Below, piece by piece: positions 11,183 to 21,361 of a stretch of DNA of 64,000 bases. The translations under genes were made by a program, and so were the position numbers. The notes beneath the pieces were generated by a model that had not been told where the DNA came from, made no database searches, and saw only the letters and a program-made list of their open reading frames with translations. Position 1 is the stretch's first letter; each line of letters begins with the position of its first letter. Source of the DNA: Onthophagus taurus. Lineage: Eukaryota; Arthropoda; Insecta; Coleoptera; Scarabaeidae. The stretch covers positions 18,481,001-18,545,000 of the forward strand of contig NC_091972.1 of NCBI RefSeq assembly GCF_036711975.1. Reading direction: 5' to 3'.

Positions 11183-11728
11183 TTACTCTAACGAAAAGAA
11201 TGCATCCTTTCGATAGATACCAACAGATTCTCCTGGCGTTACAGTTTTGGACGTTCTAGGTTGGCTCTGCGGTTGATCAATTTCACCCACTAGTGGATCC
11301 TGGTGCTTTTGTACTTCTGCATGGAAAACAATCAAAAAGTGTTTGTCTGTATGTTTGAAGAATCCCTTTGGCACTAAAATATAACATTTTCATTAGATAT
11401 GGCGGAGAAAAGTTTTATATTGTTACAATGAACATCAGGAATTGCTATCTTCTTTAAATTAGATGTATTTCGATTCATTGCAAATTTTTGGCTTGGAGAA
11501 AAATGCATTTGACAAACTTTATAACTCTTTCGTACATTGGAATATTAGACAAATCGAACTTTCCAACAGCGGATAACCACGTTTTGAATAACTGAAAGAA
11601 AAAGGCCTTTATAAAATATTAAATGTGTATAAATTGATACATACCTCTGGATCTTTGGGATAATTATGCATTACACATCCACCTTTGTTGATGGCTGGGC
11701 AGTTAGGCACACTACATGTAAATACCAT
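11183..11728 (-). pseudogene. Small THAP-domain gene, three exons, one frameshift
   Basis: Exon 1 is 11728-11645 (28 codons: CSVPNC, then HNYPKDPE), with donor GTATGT. Exon 2 is 11591-11427, starting FKTWLSAVGKF and later, in another frame, reading YKVCQMHFSPSQKF and KKIAIPDVH, with donor GTAACA. Exon 3 is 11373-11183 (LPKGFFKHTDKH..., ending FFSLE). Together these give the THAP zinc-finger pattern: C-x4-C, the invariant W, C-x2-H-F and an AVP-like box (here IAIP). Exon 2 is 165 bases where 166 are needed, so one base is missing around 11533-11550. THAP proteins are DNA-binding and often transposon-derived; this one would be about 146 residues. It could be a real pseudogene or a sequencing error in a live gene. 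It is head to head with dTMP kinase. Confidence 0.75.
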
Positions 11729-12051
11729 GATTAAAAACGGAATAGAAATTGACAATTCAAATTTAACTAAAATTGACAGTTCTTTCCAGTCGGTAAAACA
11801 GCGCGCGCGGTGTTTTTTTAAAGGGAACTAAGTATAGCATCAACCATTGTCTTTAAATATTAATATTAAATTTAATATTAATATTTAAATATTAATATTT
11901 AAAGACAATGCATCAACGAATACATATAGGGAGATAACGGAACGTGGTTGGCAATACTGCGTTTAAGCATGGCGTATAGGTTATGTTACTGTTTACTTTA
12001 ATTTACAATTTCATTAATTTTTATTTACACTTAACATATAACTAAAAAGCT
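11729..12051. promoter_or_regulatory. Shared bidirectional promoter interval (THAP gene / dTMP kinase)
   Basis: Only 323 bp separate the two divergent start codons, so the promoters of both genes must lie here or overlap the 5' UTRs. I see no clear TATA box; a GCGCGCG patch is at 11802-11810. The interval carries the palindromic insertion at 11845-11909. Confidence 0.5.
11845..11909. mobile_element. 65-bp near-perfect palindrome with 8-bp flanking repeat (MITE)
   Basis: The 23-base arms, starting CATTGTCTTTAAATATTAAT at 11845 and ending at 11910, are exact reverse complements around an AT core. GCATCAAC stands directly on both sides (11837-11844 and 11910-11917), as an 8-bp target duplication would. 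This suits a tiny hAT-like foldback insertion. Confidence 0.65.
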
Positions 12052-12758
12052 ATGTCAAGGTTTCCACGTGGTATACTTGTAGTTTTCGAGGGCTTAGACC
12101 GCTCCGGAAAATCTAGTCAATCAAAAAAATTGGTGGAAAATTTAAGAAATGCGGGACATAAAGCGGAGTTAGTTACATTTCCAGACAGATCAACCCCAAT
12201 TGGATCTGTTATAAAGCAGTATTTGAGCAATAAAGCATTTGATTTAGATGATAGGGTGTTACATTTATTGTTTACAGCAAATCGTTTCGAAAAAATCAAA
12301 GAAATCACAGAGATGCTTAACAACAAGATTAATGTGATTGTTGATCGATATTCATTCTCAGGAATAGTTTATTCAAGTATAAAGAAAGGTATTTTAAATT
12401 CAATTTAGCATATACTTAAAACAAAACTGATTTATTGATACTACATTTTTATTTAGGGATGGATACAAAATGGTGTGAAGCTCCGGAATCAGGTTTATAC
12501 CATCCGGATGTTGTTTATTTTCTCGATATGAGTTTGGATGATATCAAAAGTCGCCCTGGATTCGGAGATGAACGCTACGAGAATTACGAAACGCAACAAA
12601 AAGTGCTAGATGAATACAAAAAGTTATCATCTAGGTTTGGTTTCACACACATTAATGGTCATCGAACTTTTGAGACCATTGAAAGTGATATCTTCAATGA
12701 TTGTCTAAAGAAGATAAAACAGTGTGAAAATAATGAATTAAAATATTTGAAATTTTAG
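12052..12758 (+). CDS. DTYMK: dTMP kinase (thymidylate kinase), two exons
   Basis: Exons 12052-12388 and 12457-12758 join in phase (donor GTATTT at 12389, acceptor TTTAG before 12457) to 212 residues, the same length as the human enzyme. It phosphorylates dTMP to dTDP with ATP, an essential step of dTTP synthesis in cytosol, nucleus and mitochondria. Visible motifs are the P-loop FEGLDRSGKSSQ (residues about 13-24), the DR-Y motif VDRYSFSG (about 101-108) and WCEAPESGLYHPD followed by the lid/LID-like GDERYEN. The start was chosen at the Met three residues before PRGI; it follows a 320-bp interval shared with the divergent THAP gene. No defects are seen, so the gene is probably functional. 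Confidence 0.93.
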
Positions 12759-13250
12759 TATATGAGAATTGTATTGTTTCTACTTTTTTCATTTTGATAA
12801 ATAAAAATTTGTTTGAACTTGAATTTGTGGTTGAGGAGACTGCAACATTGTGTCTTGTTGGGATGCAATTTTAGCTTAGCTCTTATTAACCTACATATGG
12901 ATAACTTGACACTAAAGGAGACTACCCCTTGTAAGAAAAAGGACATTAGACAATATATCTGAATATGCCAACATTGAGGGCATTAGAGAGATCCTAGTCT
13001 CAATACTTAAATAAACTAGTTAAAGGAGAATGTTGTGGAGTTTCTCCTAATACAAGAATCACACTTGGAAAATGATGAGCAGGTCAGAATAAGCAAAAAT
13101 ATGATATTATTGGAATAACTTTTCAACAACATTGAGAACATAAATCCTGTATCCACATCCACAAAAAATTATATCCATTCAATCAATGTGAAGGTGTGCA
13201 GCCATGTTACTCATACCCAGCTACGACTTTAAAAGCCACAATGGTGAGTG
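12759..13250. other. Intergenic DNA, no recognised feature
   Basis: Downstream of dTMP kinase, with an AATAAA (near 12798) that could serve its 3' end. No coding or repeat structure was recognised. Confidence 0.3.
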
Positions 13251-14600
13251 GATATACCAACAGAACGGTAGAAATAGCGAGAAGTTGCACGACTAGTTTG
13301 CTGAAAACATTATAAAATTAATTTTTTTATTCGATGGTACAACCCCGACTTGCGCTTCTCACAACGAATCCAAGCTCAAAGATACATCCTCAAGCACTAA
13401 TATAGACCAATCCTTGTCTAGTTGGGTACTCAAATTCCAGTAATAAGATCCTTTCCCAGCTATAGATGAAATTTTTCAAAAGCTTCGCAAGACACCTTGA
13501 CAAACGTTTGATATGGATACCTCCCACATATAAACACTACAACAGAATTGTTGGAGCTGTCATTTCTCTGCCAAAAGGCACATCCTTACAGGCTTCTGCA
13601 AGGACTATATACCATGATAGAATATTGAGAGCGGAAGATAATATCAGGAATTTCTTGATAGTCGTGGCGCCGAAATAAGTGAAGAAGTACTCCTCACTCT
13701 GGATGCTGCCCGTAGGGAGAAATGGTCCCAAACAACAGATATTATGGATTTCAAACACTTAAAAAAACGACAGAAAGGTCTGGGCTCTATTAAAGAAGCT
13801 AGAGGAAAGTCCTATTGTTAAGATGAACCCTCTCATTTCGGCCAACTAGCGCCAAGAGCTCCCGAAGATAAGGATCACATCAGACTATTAAGAGGGAGCT
13901 GAGAGAGATAAAGACAGCAAGTCTTTAGCACACTTCAACAGATGAAAATTGACAAAGCCCCGCGCTGCGACGCACCATAACAAGTTCCTGATTAAGTGCA
14001 GCCGGTTTTCCAGGAATTAGAAGCTACATTTTACTCTCATAGTCTGCAAAACGGCTTTATACCAAAGGAATTTAAGAAGACAAAGATCATCTCCATCCTG
14101 AAACCGGAGAAGCCGGTGGATCTTGCTGGTAGCTATCAACCCATTGCTAAGCGCTTGCTTTAAACTCCTAGAACGCCTTATTCTAAACCGACTTGGTGAT
14201 AAGATTATAGAGCATATACTAATCGAACGGGCAGCCATCAAGTGGATCAGGTTCTCATCCTTTCGATTTATATCGAGGTTGGCTTTCAGAACCGGAAGAA
14301 GACATCTAATTCGTTGTAAGATATTGGGCTTGCTGCTGAATAACATGCTTAGTCATAGGTTCTTGCGGGTCAATTTGGAATAAACGCAAAGCCACACCAA
14401 AAAAAATTAATTACGGACTACCCCAGGGATTTGCTCTTACGCCAACTCTTTATTCTCTACATTGTGCATACCAGATACAACTATCGTAAAATTGGCATAC
14501 GTAGATGATGTGACCCTAGGTCCAAAACACCGTGGGGGAGAGTTTACACTTCCACTTCAATAACAAAGTGCAATACGTCATCTGGACATTTGGTCTGGTG
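13251..14600 (+). pseudogene. Degenerate non-LTR reverse transcriptase (R1/jockey-like)
   Basis: Frame-broken plus-strand fragments in the right order: about 13930 MKIDKAP..., about 14050-14140 FIPKEFKKTKIISILKPEKP with the SYQPIA-like block, 14145-14250 ACFKLLERLILNRLGDKI, about 14410 YGLPQGFALTPTLYS (motif B) and about 14490 AYVDDVTL (motif C, YVDD). Numerous stops and frameshifts are present and motif A could not be placed with confidence. It is a long-dead copy. Confidence 0.65.
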
Positions 14601-14629
14601 GTCCACCTGTGACGCACAACCCAATTATA

Positions 14630-15917
14630 CAGGGTGCGGCAAAAAGATAGGCAGGATTTCAAATAGTGGTTGCTCGGTTTGTAAAACCGGCAACACTGTG
14701 CACGCGGTCGCGTTAGGTAGACAAAAGTATGCAGTTGTCAGTTAATGACATGGCTTGGAGCGGAGTGCATCGTGCGTTCGTTGTCGAAGAGTATATTAGA
14801 AATAGGGAATCTGTAATAGCGACGCAGCGTGCTTTCCGTAATCAGTTTGATGTTGGTCGACATGGCGCGGTTCCGGACGGAAGAACAATTCGTCGGTGGG
14901 TTTTACACTTCAGGGATACAAGTTCTGCGCTTAAACGAAAATCTACTGGCCGACCAAGGACAGTAACAACACCGGAAAATGTGAATGCAGTAAGCGTTTC
15001 CGTACAACAGTCTCCAAGGCGTTCAGCTCGTAAGCATGCAGCTGCTTTGGGAATTTCCGATAGAAGTGTTCGACGAATTTTACACAAGTCACTCCAAATG
15101 CATCCGTACAAAATGATGGTAGTGCAGGAATTAAATGAAAGAGATTTTGAAACCCGTACAAATTCATGCCGAGATATTCTTCAAAACATTCCCCGAGGCG
15201 CTGTATTCATGTCTAGCGATGAAGCTCACTTTCACCTATCGGGTACCGTAAATAAGCAAAATTTTTGTTATTGGTCGGTAAATAACCCACAGGAACTTCA
15301 TGAGCGACCACTTCACAGTCCAAAGGTTACCGTCTGGTGTGCAATATCTGAGTTGGGCGTGTGGGGTCCTTACTTTTTTGAAGAAGATGGAACAACGGTA
15401 ACAGTCAACGGAGACCGATATTTAGATATGCTTAACAATTTCCTACGTCCAAAACTTAACGACTTGAACGATAATCAACGAGAAAACCTTTGGTTCCAGC
15501 AGGATGGTGCTACATCGCACACCACTTAATCTTCTTCAAGAAATGTTCCCAAACAAAGTGGTGTCTTTACGAGGTGATGTCGGCTAGCCGCGTTCGCCTG
15601 ATTTGTCGCCTTGCGACTTTTTTCTTTGGGGTTACCTCAAATCGAGAGTTTTTACACATCGTCCGCGGACTTTGGAAGAATTAAAGGCAGCCATAAGACA
15701 ACAAATTGCCGCAATTCCCCAAGAAATGATTCATCGGGCAATGACGCGCTTCCGTGAAAACCTACAAGAGTGCATCGACAATAATGGCCGTCATTTAAAA
15801 GATATCATTTTTTAAAAATAACTTTCCTAAATGGCATGAAATGTAGATTTGAATAGCTTTATGTGGTTTGGTTTTTATTGATATCCCAAATAGTACCTAT
15901 CATTTTGCCGCACCCTG
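14630..15917 (+). mobile_element. Mariner/IS630-type transposon, 1.29 kb
   Basis: The ends are inverted repeats beginning CAGGGTGCGGCAAAA (left) and the same in reverse complement at right (CCGCACCCTG), each flanked by TA (14628-14629, 15918-15919). The size is typical for one-ORF mariner-like elements. The transposase is inside, on the plus strand. Confidence 0.88.
14729..15815 (+). pseudogene. Mariner/IS630-type transposase with frameshift and stop
   Basis: The N-terminal helix-turn-helix region (about residues 1-120: RTIRRWV, SARKHAAALGISDRSVRRIL) is followed by the DDD catalytic core: MSSDEAHFHLSG (first Asp), WFQQDGATSHT (second Asp), then in shifted frame SPDLSPCDFFLWGYLK (third Asp). 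14729-15529 is open and ends in TAA just after the second Asp; the remainder continues at about 15531-15815 in another frame, with an in-frame TAG where a Trp is usual (before PRSPDLSP). So the copy has one frameshift and one nonsense change and is inactive but young. Confidence 0.85.
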
Positions 15918-15997
15918 TATAGCGCTCATACTTGAAACAAACAACAGGTAAAGCACATATAAAAAACAATATTGCTCAGAAATTATGTGGCTTCATG

Positions 15998-16293
15998 AAC
16001 CGCGGTACTTTGTAAATCTAGGGACTTTAGCAAAAACTAAAGGTCTAGATTTACAAAGTACTGCGGTTTGACGCCATTTTAGTTAATATTACGCCAAAAC
16101 TCCATTCTGTTTTCTCGTGGTACTCTTAAGAGTCGAAAGCCCTTCTTACTGCTATTTTTGCAACTCCAAAGGCAACAAGACGGCAATATTTTTGTAAATA
16201 AGAGGTGAGATGCAGTGACAAGTTGTCAAACCGCCATTTTGGCTGGAAAACAGGCGTCATGAACCACGGTACTTTAGGGACTTTAGCAAAAAC
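15998..16293. repeat. 24-bp-arm hairpin and a second copy of its left half
   Basis: 15998-16021 (AACCGCGGTACTTTGTAAAT...) pairs with 16045-16068 with one mismatch, the loop being 23 nt. At 16256-16293 the sequence CATGAACC-CGGTACTTT, then AGGGACTTTAGCAAAAAC, repeats the left arm and loop with a deletion. This is probably a small foldback repeat family. The rest of 15918-16558 shows no gene I can support. Confidence 0.5.
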
Positions 16294-18014
16294 GATTTTT
16301 CAGCTCCATCTGCTTTTGAATATCAAAAGGTGGCTTACTCTAGTTTTGTATTGATAATTGGTAATGTAAGGAATGCATGTAACACCAGAACAGCAAACAA
16401 CAAAAAAATGTGAGTTTCACCACTTTTGCGCTGATGGCCTCAACTTTGAACTGGTTCTTTTTATGGATTTCAAGTAGGACCTCACTGGTCATCTCCTCAC
16501 TGGTAATGGTAATCATTTTTTTAAACTCCGAGTTCGCGATTATACAATATGTTTCTAAAGCGCCCTTTACACGATCAATATGTATTGTCAATATCTGAGT
16601 ATTGACAATATTATTGAACGTGTGACTAGAAAGATTGTCAATATTAAAAATATTGATGGGATGGTTTGACGAAAACGAAAATATTTGATATATTGACAGT
16701 CTGAGGGAGATATTGACAATCCTACGTTAATAGGATTATATTACAGATTATATCGCGTAATAATGAATTCAGACAGATATACTTTAATGGAGGAAAGTGC
16801 TATTAATCCCGGATGGTTCATCAACACATGGAAATCGGTATGCGTTATTATTAAATTTCATTGAAAGCTACAAAGAAAGAAGTTTTGAAAATCTTTTAGA
16901 GTAGATACGCGAACCTCATTCAACAAATTCATTTGAGAAAACTCTTTAGAAGCCATTCCTTAGCCCATATTCTCTTTTTCTTCCGGCGTTTTATTGTTAA
17001 AGCTAAAATAATAGCTGCACTAGCTTTTTCACGGTATGACATCTTTGACTGCCAACGCAAAACTAAGTAGATTGTCAATAAATATTGATAGTCTGAGGCA
17101 ATTACAGTTTGTCAATATTTATTGGCCATATTGACAATATACAGTGTGTCCGTAAAGTAATGGATATAGACGATAAAATCATTATGAACGATTTATGGAA
17201 AAATCCCTGAGAGGGGTTGGGTTGGGTTTGCAACTTTTTGGTGTAGATTACACATTTTTTCCGCCATGTTTAAATGAGTTATGACGTCATCGATATTTTT
17301 TTCAAATGGCAATCCCCCATTTTTATTGCGGTATATGAAAGAAGATGTTTTTCTGAATCTAGTACACTCAATATTAATATTCGTTACATAAGAAAATTTT
17401 CGAGAAAAATTACTTTAAAGTTTAATTACTTCAAATTTCCTTGACGTGGAAAAAATAGCAGTAGCCATGAGTAACTATGGTAACCAATCATTTTAAACAA
17501 TTCTCTAAGTTTTATAAGTGTCAAACACTAATTTAGTAAAGCTTGTTGTTTCTTATAGCACTGATTTAAACTATTCTTACATCATTTTTGAGTTAATTTT
17601 TGTTTATTGTTTACTTTTATTTGTTTTCGTTGTTAATTTATTAACATGGTCCGTTTGACCGAGCGGAAAGAATAGAAATTCTATGTTTCATTGGAATTGG
17701 GGATCGAACTCGAACTCAAAAAGAAGTAGTAGAGCTCTTTAATGCAATATATCCTGACCATGAATCCATAAGCCAAAGTACGGTAAGCCGCATTGTCACT
17801 AAATTTAAAAATCATGGGCATGTACGGGATCTCTCGAAGTCTGGCCGACCAAATGTTTCAGACGAGGTTCAATAACACGTTGTTATGGTTGTGCAAGAAA
17901 ACCCTCATATTACGGTAAGCAGCGCCCTCCCTAGCGTTTACGTTACCCCGGACAAAAAGACAAACTATCGCCCTTTAAACATATAATGCCTTCCAAAAAG
18001 TCGGCATCAAATAA

Positions 18015-18102
18015 TCAAACATATAAAGCTATGCTATCAAACATATAAAGCTATGCTATCAAACATATGAAGGTATGCTATCAAACATATAAAGCTATGC
18101 TA
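18015..18102. repeat. Four tandem copies of a 22-bp unit
   Basis: The unit TCAAACATATAAAGCTATGC plus TA repeats at 18015, 18037, 18059 (two changes) and 18081, followed by a fading partial copy. It lies near one end of the hAT element, as subterminal repeats often do. Confidence 0.85.
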
Positions 18103-19375
18103 CCAAAAATATATAGCTAATTTATTGATACAAACTTTTTGGCTGACACTGTACTGATATTTTTCTTTGGGATCTTCAATCGGTTCATCTCTAGATTCGT
18201 ATGAGAAAGTATTTTTTTTTCTTTGTATGCGGTGTCGTGGAATTTTTGACTCAAAATTAGCTTCAATGTCAATTTCGGCAGCCAGTTCATGTGCATCAAT
18301 TATACTTTCATTGAAAAACTTGTCCGATCGAAGATCCTTAAAGAATTTTTTGCAATTTTGTAAGAGGTCAAGTGCAGATGCTAGATCGAAATCTTTTGTT
18401 TGCATTAGTTTGCTTATAGGATTAAAGCAGTTTAAGATTTTGTACCAAGTTTTTGTTGCATCGTATTCTTCTCCTATTTGAAATCGTAAAGTCTTTAAGG
18501 CCTCTATCCTACTCTCCCATCTAGTGGCACTCAATGGTTTCAAAGTTAATCCTTTAATACGTTTTAAAAGTATTGCTCACCGAAACGTAGATGATGAAAA
18601 AAAATATAGTTTCTGGATTATATTGAAGAAATTAGCGGAAGAAAATTATCATTAACCACTAGATTCAGAGAATGACTGCTACACGGAACGTAAAACGCTC
18701 GTGAATTTAAATTCTTAATTCTAGATTGGACTCCAGCTTTATCGCCTTTCATATTAGATCCATTATCATATCCCTGTCCTCTAACATCTTGCAAGTTTAA
18801 ACCCATATTAGTAAGTTCTTCAATTATGATTTCAGTCATTTGTTTTCCTGTGGACCTTTCAATTGGAAGGAAACCCAAAAAACTTTCATTCACTTTTATT
18901 TCAGCGTCATTGAAATCAGATTTATTGATTGTAACATAACGGAATATAAGAGTCATTTGCTCCACCTTACTTACGTCAGGAGTGCAATCTAAAATTATAG
19001 AATAGTATTTGGCCTTTTTTATTTCATTAATAATATGAGACTTCACATTTTGATGCAACAAGTCTATTATCTCGTTTTGTATATTTTTACCGAGATAGTG
19101 GGCTTTTATCTCCTCTTTTTTCAGCACCCTTCGCACGTGTTCTTCCATAATGGGAAGAAATTTAGACAGTAGTTAAACTATTTTTAGGAAGTTACCATTA
19201 TTATGCTCAAATAGTTTATCTCTTGTACCTTGAAAACCGTTGTTGAAACCCTTGTACCGAAAATTTTACAGCAAAAGCAATAAATACAGTTTTTTGAAAT
19301 AGAGTATACTAGCCAGTCTCTTACAACATGCTCTCCATTGGTAGAAAATCGACAAGTAAAAATTTCGATTATCAA
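18100..19375 (-). pseudogene. hAT transposase remnants (TTF zinc finger, DUF4371, C-terminal part)
   Basis: 19375-19184 has NGEHVVRDWLVYS...CIYCFCCKIFG, the TTF-type zinc finger. 19148-18618 has KAKYYSIILDCTPDVSKVEQ (first catalytic Asp region), VRGQGYDNGSNMKG (second) and VPCSSHSLNLVVND. 18543-18100 begins LSATRWESRIEAL. This is the order seen in ZMYM1-like hAT transposases. The frames are not joined and the C-terminal dimerisation motif is lost, so it is inactive. Confidence 0.8.
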
Positions 19376-19742
19376 AATTTTATCACATTCTGAGTCAAAA
19401 TGCCGCCCTTTAGAGCTGCCGCCCCGGACAAATGTCCGGATGGTCCGCCCCTAGAGCGGGCCCTGCGGTAAGGGATATTGGGTCGAATCTGGCCATTACA
19501 AAACAACGGTTCACAAAATATTAAAAAACCGCAAAATATCATCCCCTATAAGGTAAACCTCATTCATGAGCTCAATGAAGATGATTTTGATAGAAGATTA
19601 CAATTTTGTGAGTAGTTGCAACAATTGTGCAACGACTTTTTCCGATGAGGCAACATTTACATTGAGTGGGCAAGTTAACAGGCAAAATTGTCGGTATTGG
19701 GCTACCCAAAATCCACATTGGGCAAGAGAATCGCATACTATA

Positions 19743-21361
19743 CAGGGTGATTCATTAGCTCTATGACAAACTTTGGCAGATGAAAGGTGATGCGATTCTA
19801 AGGAAAAAATGTTATATGAATATGGGTCCGATTCATTTTGGTTAAAGAGTTACAAGCCTTTGAAAATTTTACACAGTTTAATAGGCAAATGAAAATGTAA
19901 CAAAAAATAAGTTACAAAAATTGTTCGAAATATCCGCCTTCAGCTTGAATGCACGCCTCACATCGACGAAGTAAAGATTCTATCACACGACGTATGATAT
20001 TTGGATCATTCCGTATGCTATTAGCTGCATCTTGAATTCTGTCCAGTAGTTGCTGACGGGTAGTAATTTCTAGATGGTACACAAGCTGCTTCATGTGTCC
20101 CCAGAAATAATAATCCAGCGGATTTAGATCTGGGGATCGTGGTGGCCAGACTACTGGACCTCCATTGCCAATCCATTTGTTTGGAAAATGTTCATGTAAC
20201 CAAGCGATGACTTCTCTTTCTCGATGTGGTGGTGCACCATCGTGCTGATACCACATATTTTGAACGATGTTAAGTGGTACGTCGTTGATAAAATCGAAAA
20301 GGTTATGTCCCAAGAAATTTCTGTACATATTTGCATTTAAGCGTTCATTTATCACCCATACAGGTAGCAAATAATTGTTAAAAATGCCACCCCAAACGTT
20401 TACACTAAACCGTTGCTGAAATCTTCCTGGTCTAATTGCATGTGGATTTTGCAAGGACCACACATGTTCGTTATGATAATTATTTATGCCGTCCCTAGTG
20501 AAACACGCTTCATCAGACCACAGAACTTGGGAAATGAAGTTATTATTTTGAGCATGTTGCTGAATAATCCAGTGGCAAAATGCTAAGCGTTGCTCAGTAT
20601 CTCCAGGATGTAATGCTTGAACATTTTGGCGATGAAACGGATGTAACATTTCTCGATTCAATACACGCCATACAAAACTTTCCGATATTTGTAACATGCT
20701 CGCTATACGCCGAGTACTAATTGAAGGGTCGTCAAGTACTAAATCAATAACACGTTCTTCATTTTGTACATTCACATCATGGGGACGAACGGAATGTAGT
20801 GGAGCGGGGTTACCTGTTTCTCTCAGTCTGCGAAATGATGCACTAAACACTGTATGGGCAGGTTGATGTCTATTTGGAAACCTACGAAGGTATTCTCTTG
20901 CTGCTTGCCGAGCGTTTCCGTTACAAAGCCCGTATACAAAAATAATATCTGCATATTCTTCAGTCGTAAATACATGCATTTTCGTTTTCGATCAAAACTC
21001 TGACAATTATAAACTTTGAAACACACAGAATAGAGTAAATTGAAATGTTTGACATAAAGAACTCAGTTTTGTTATCACAGCCAACTCTGTATTTGTGTTT
21101 CATAATTATTGTTGCAAATCTTTACTTCGTCGATGTGAAGCGTGCATTCAAGCTGAAGGCGGACATTTCGAACAATTTTTGTTATTTTTAAACTTATTTT
21201 TTATGTTACATTTTCATTTGCCTATTAAACTGTAAAATTTTCAAAGGCTTGTAACTCTTTAACCAAAATGAATCGGACCCATATTCATATAACATTTTTT
21301 CCTTAGAATCGCATCACCTTTCATCTGCCAAAGTTTGTCATAGAGCTAATGAATCACCCTG
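19743..21361 (-). mobile_element. Apparently intact mariner/IS630-type transposon with about 240-bp inverted repeats
   Basis: The ends start CAGGGTGATTCATTAGCTC at 19743 with the reverse complement ending at 21361, and TA is on both sides. The inverted repeats run to about 19979 and 21117, so the left one contains the last 20 or so codons of the transposase and the right one a non-coding mirror of them. Few differences separate the arms and the ORF is open, suggesting a young insertion into the older mariner-like element. Confidence 0.9.
19912..20979 (-). CDS. Transposase, mariner/IS630 superfamily, intact 355 residues
   Basis: It starts at ATG 20979 (MHVFTTEEYADIIFVYG) and ends GGYFEQFL. 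Residues about 1-60 form the first HTH with an R-x-F-P-N-R segment. Residues about 80-115 form the second HTH (ISTRRIASMLQISESFVWRVL). The DDD core follows: LWSDEACFTRDG (first Asp), WYQHDGAPPHRE (second Asp), WPPRSPDLNPLDYYFWGHMK (third Asp). All three acidic residues are present and no stop or frameshift is seen, so it may be active. It cuts at the TA-flanked inverted repeats and reinserts the element. The last codons overlap the left inverted repeat. Confidence 0.92.
   Translation of the reverse strand: MHVFTTEEYADIIFVYGLCNGNARQAAREYLRRFPNRHQPAHTVFSASFRRLRETGNPAPLHSVRPHDVNVQNEERVIDLVLDDPSISTRRIASMLQISESFVWRVLNREMLHPFHRQNVQALHPGDTEQRLAFCHWIIQQHAQNNNFISQVLWSDEACFTRDGINNYHNEHVWSLQNPHAIRPGRFQQRFSVNVWGGIFNNYLLPVWVINERLNANMYRNFLGHNLFDFINDVPLNIVQNMWYQHDGAPPHREREVIAWLHEHFPNKWIGNGGPVVWPPRSPDLNPLDYYFWGHMKQLVYHLEITTRQQLLDRIQDAANSIRNDPNIIRRVIESLLRRCEACIQAEGGYFEQFL

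Larger units (their letters stand above)
17920..19465 (-). mobile_element. hAT transposon (ZMYM1/DUF4371-type) inserted in the mariner transposase
   Basis: The ends are CAGCGCCCTCCCTAG (left) and CAGGGCCCGCTCTAG (right, reverse complement), 12 of 15 matching. The flanks are ACGGTAAG (17912-17919) and CGGTAAG (19466-19472), an 8-bp duplication that has lost one base. Removal restores the mariner codons I-T-V-R-D-I-G. Decayed transposase lies on the minus strand. Confidence 0.8.

Noticed and set aside
16340-16591. 83-codon minus-strand frame (EFKKMITITSEEM...)
   Set aside because: No domain, no splice context, and it runs into the end of the TIR element at 16559; not supported as a gene.
18015-18102. 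CRISPR-like array
   Set aside because: The units are contiguous without spacers and lie in a eukaryotic hAT element; simple tandem repeat.
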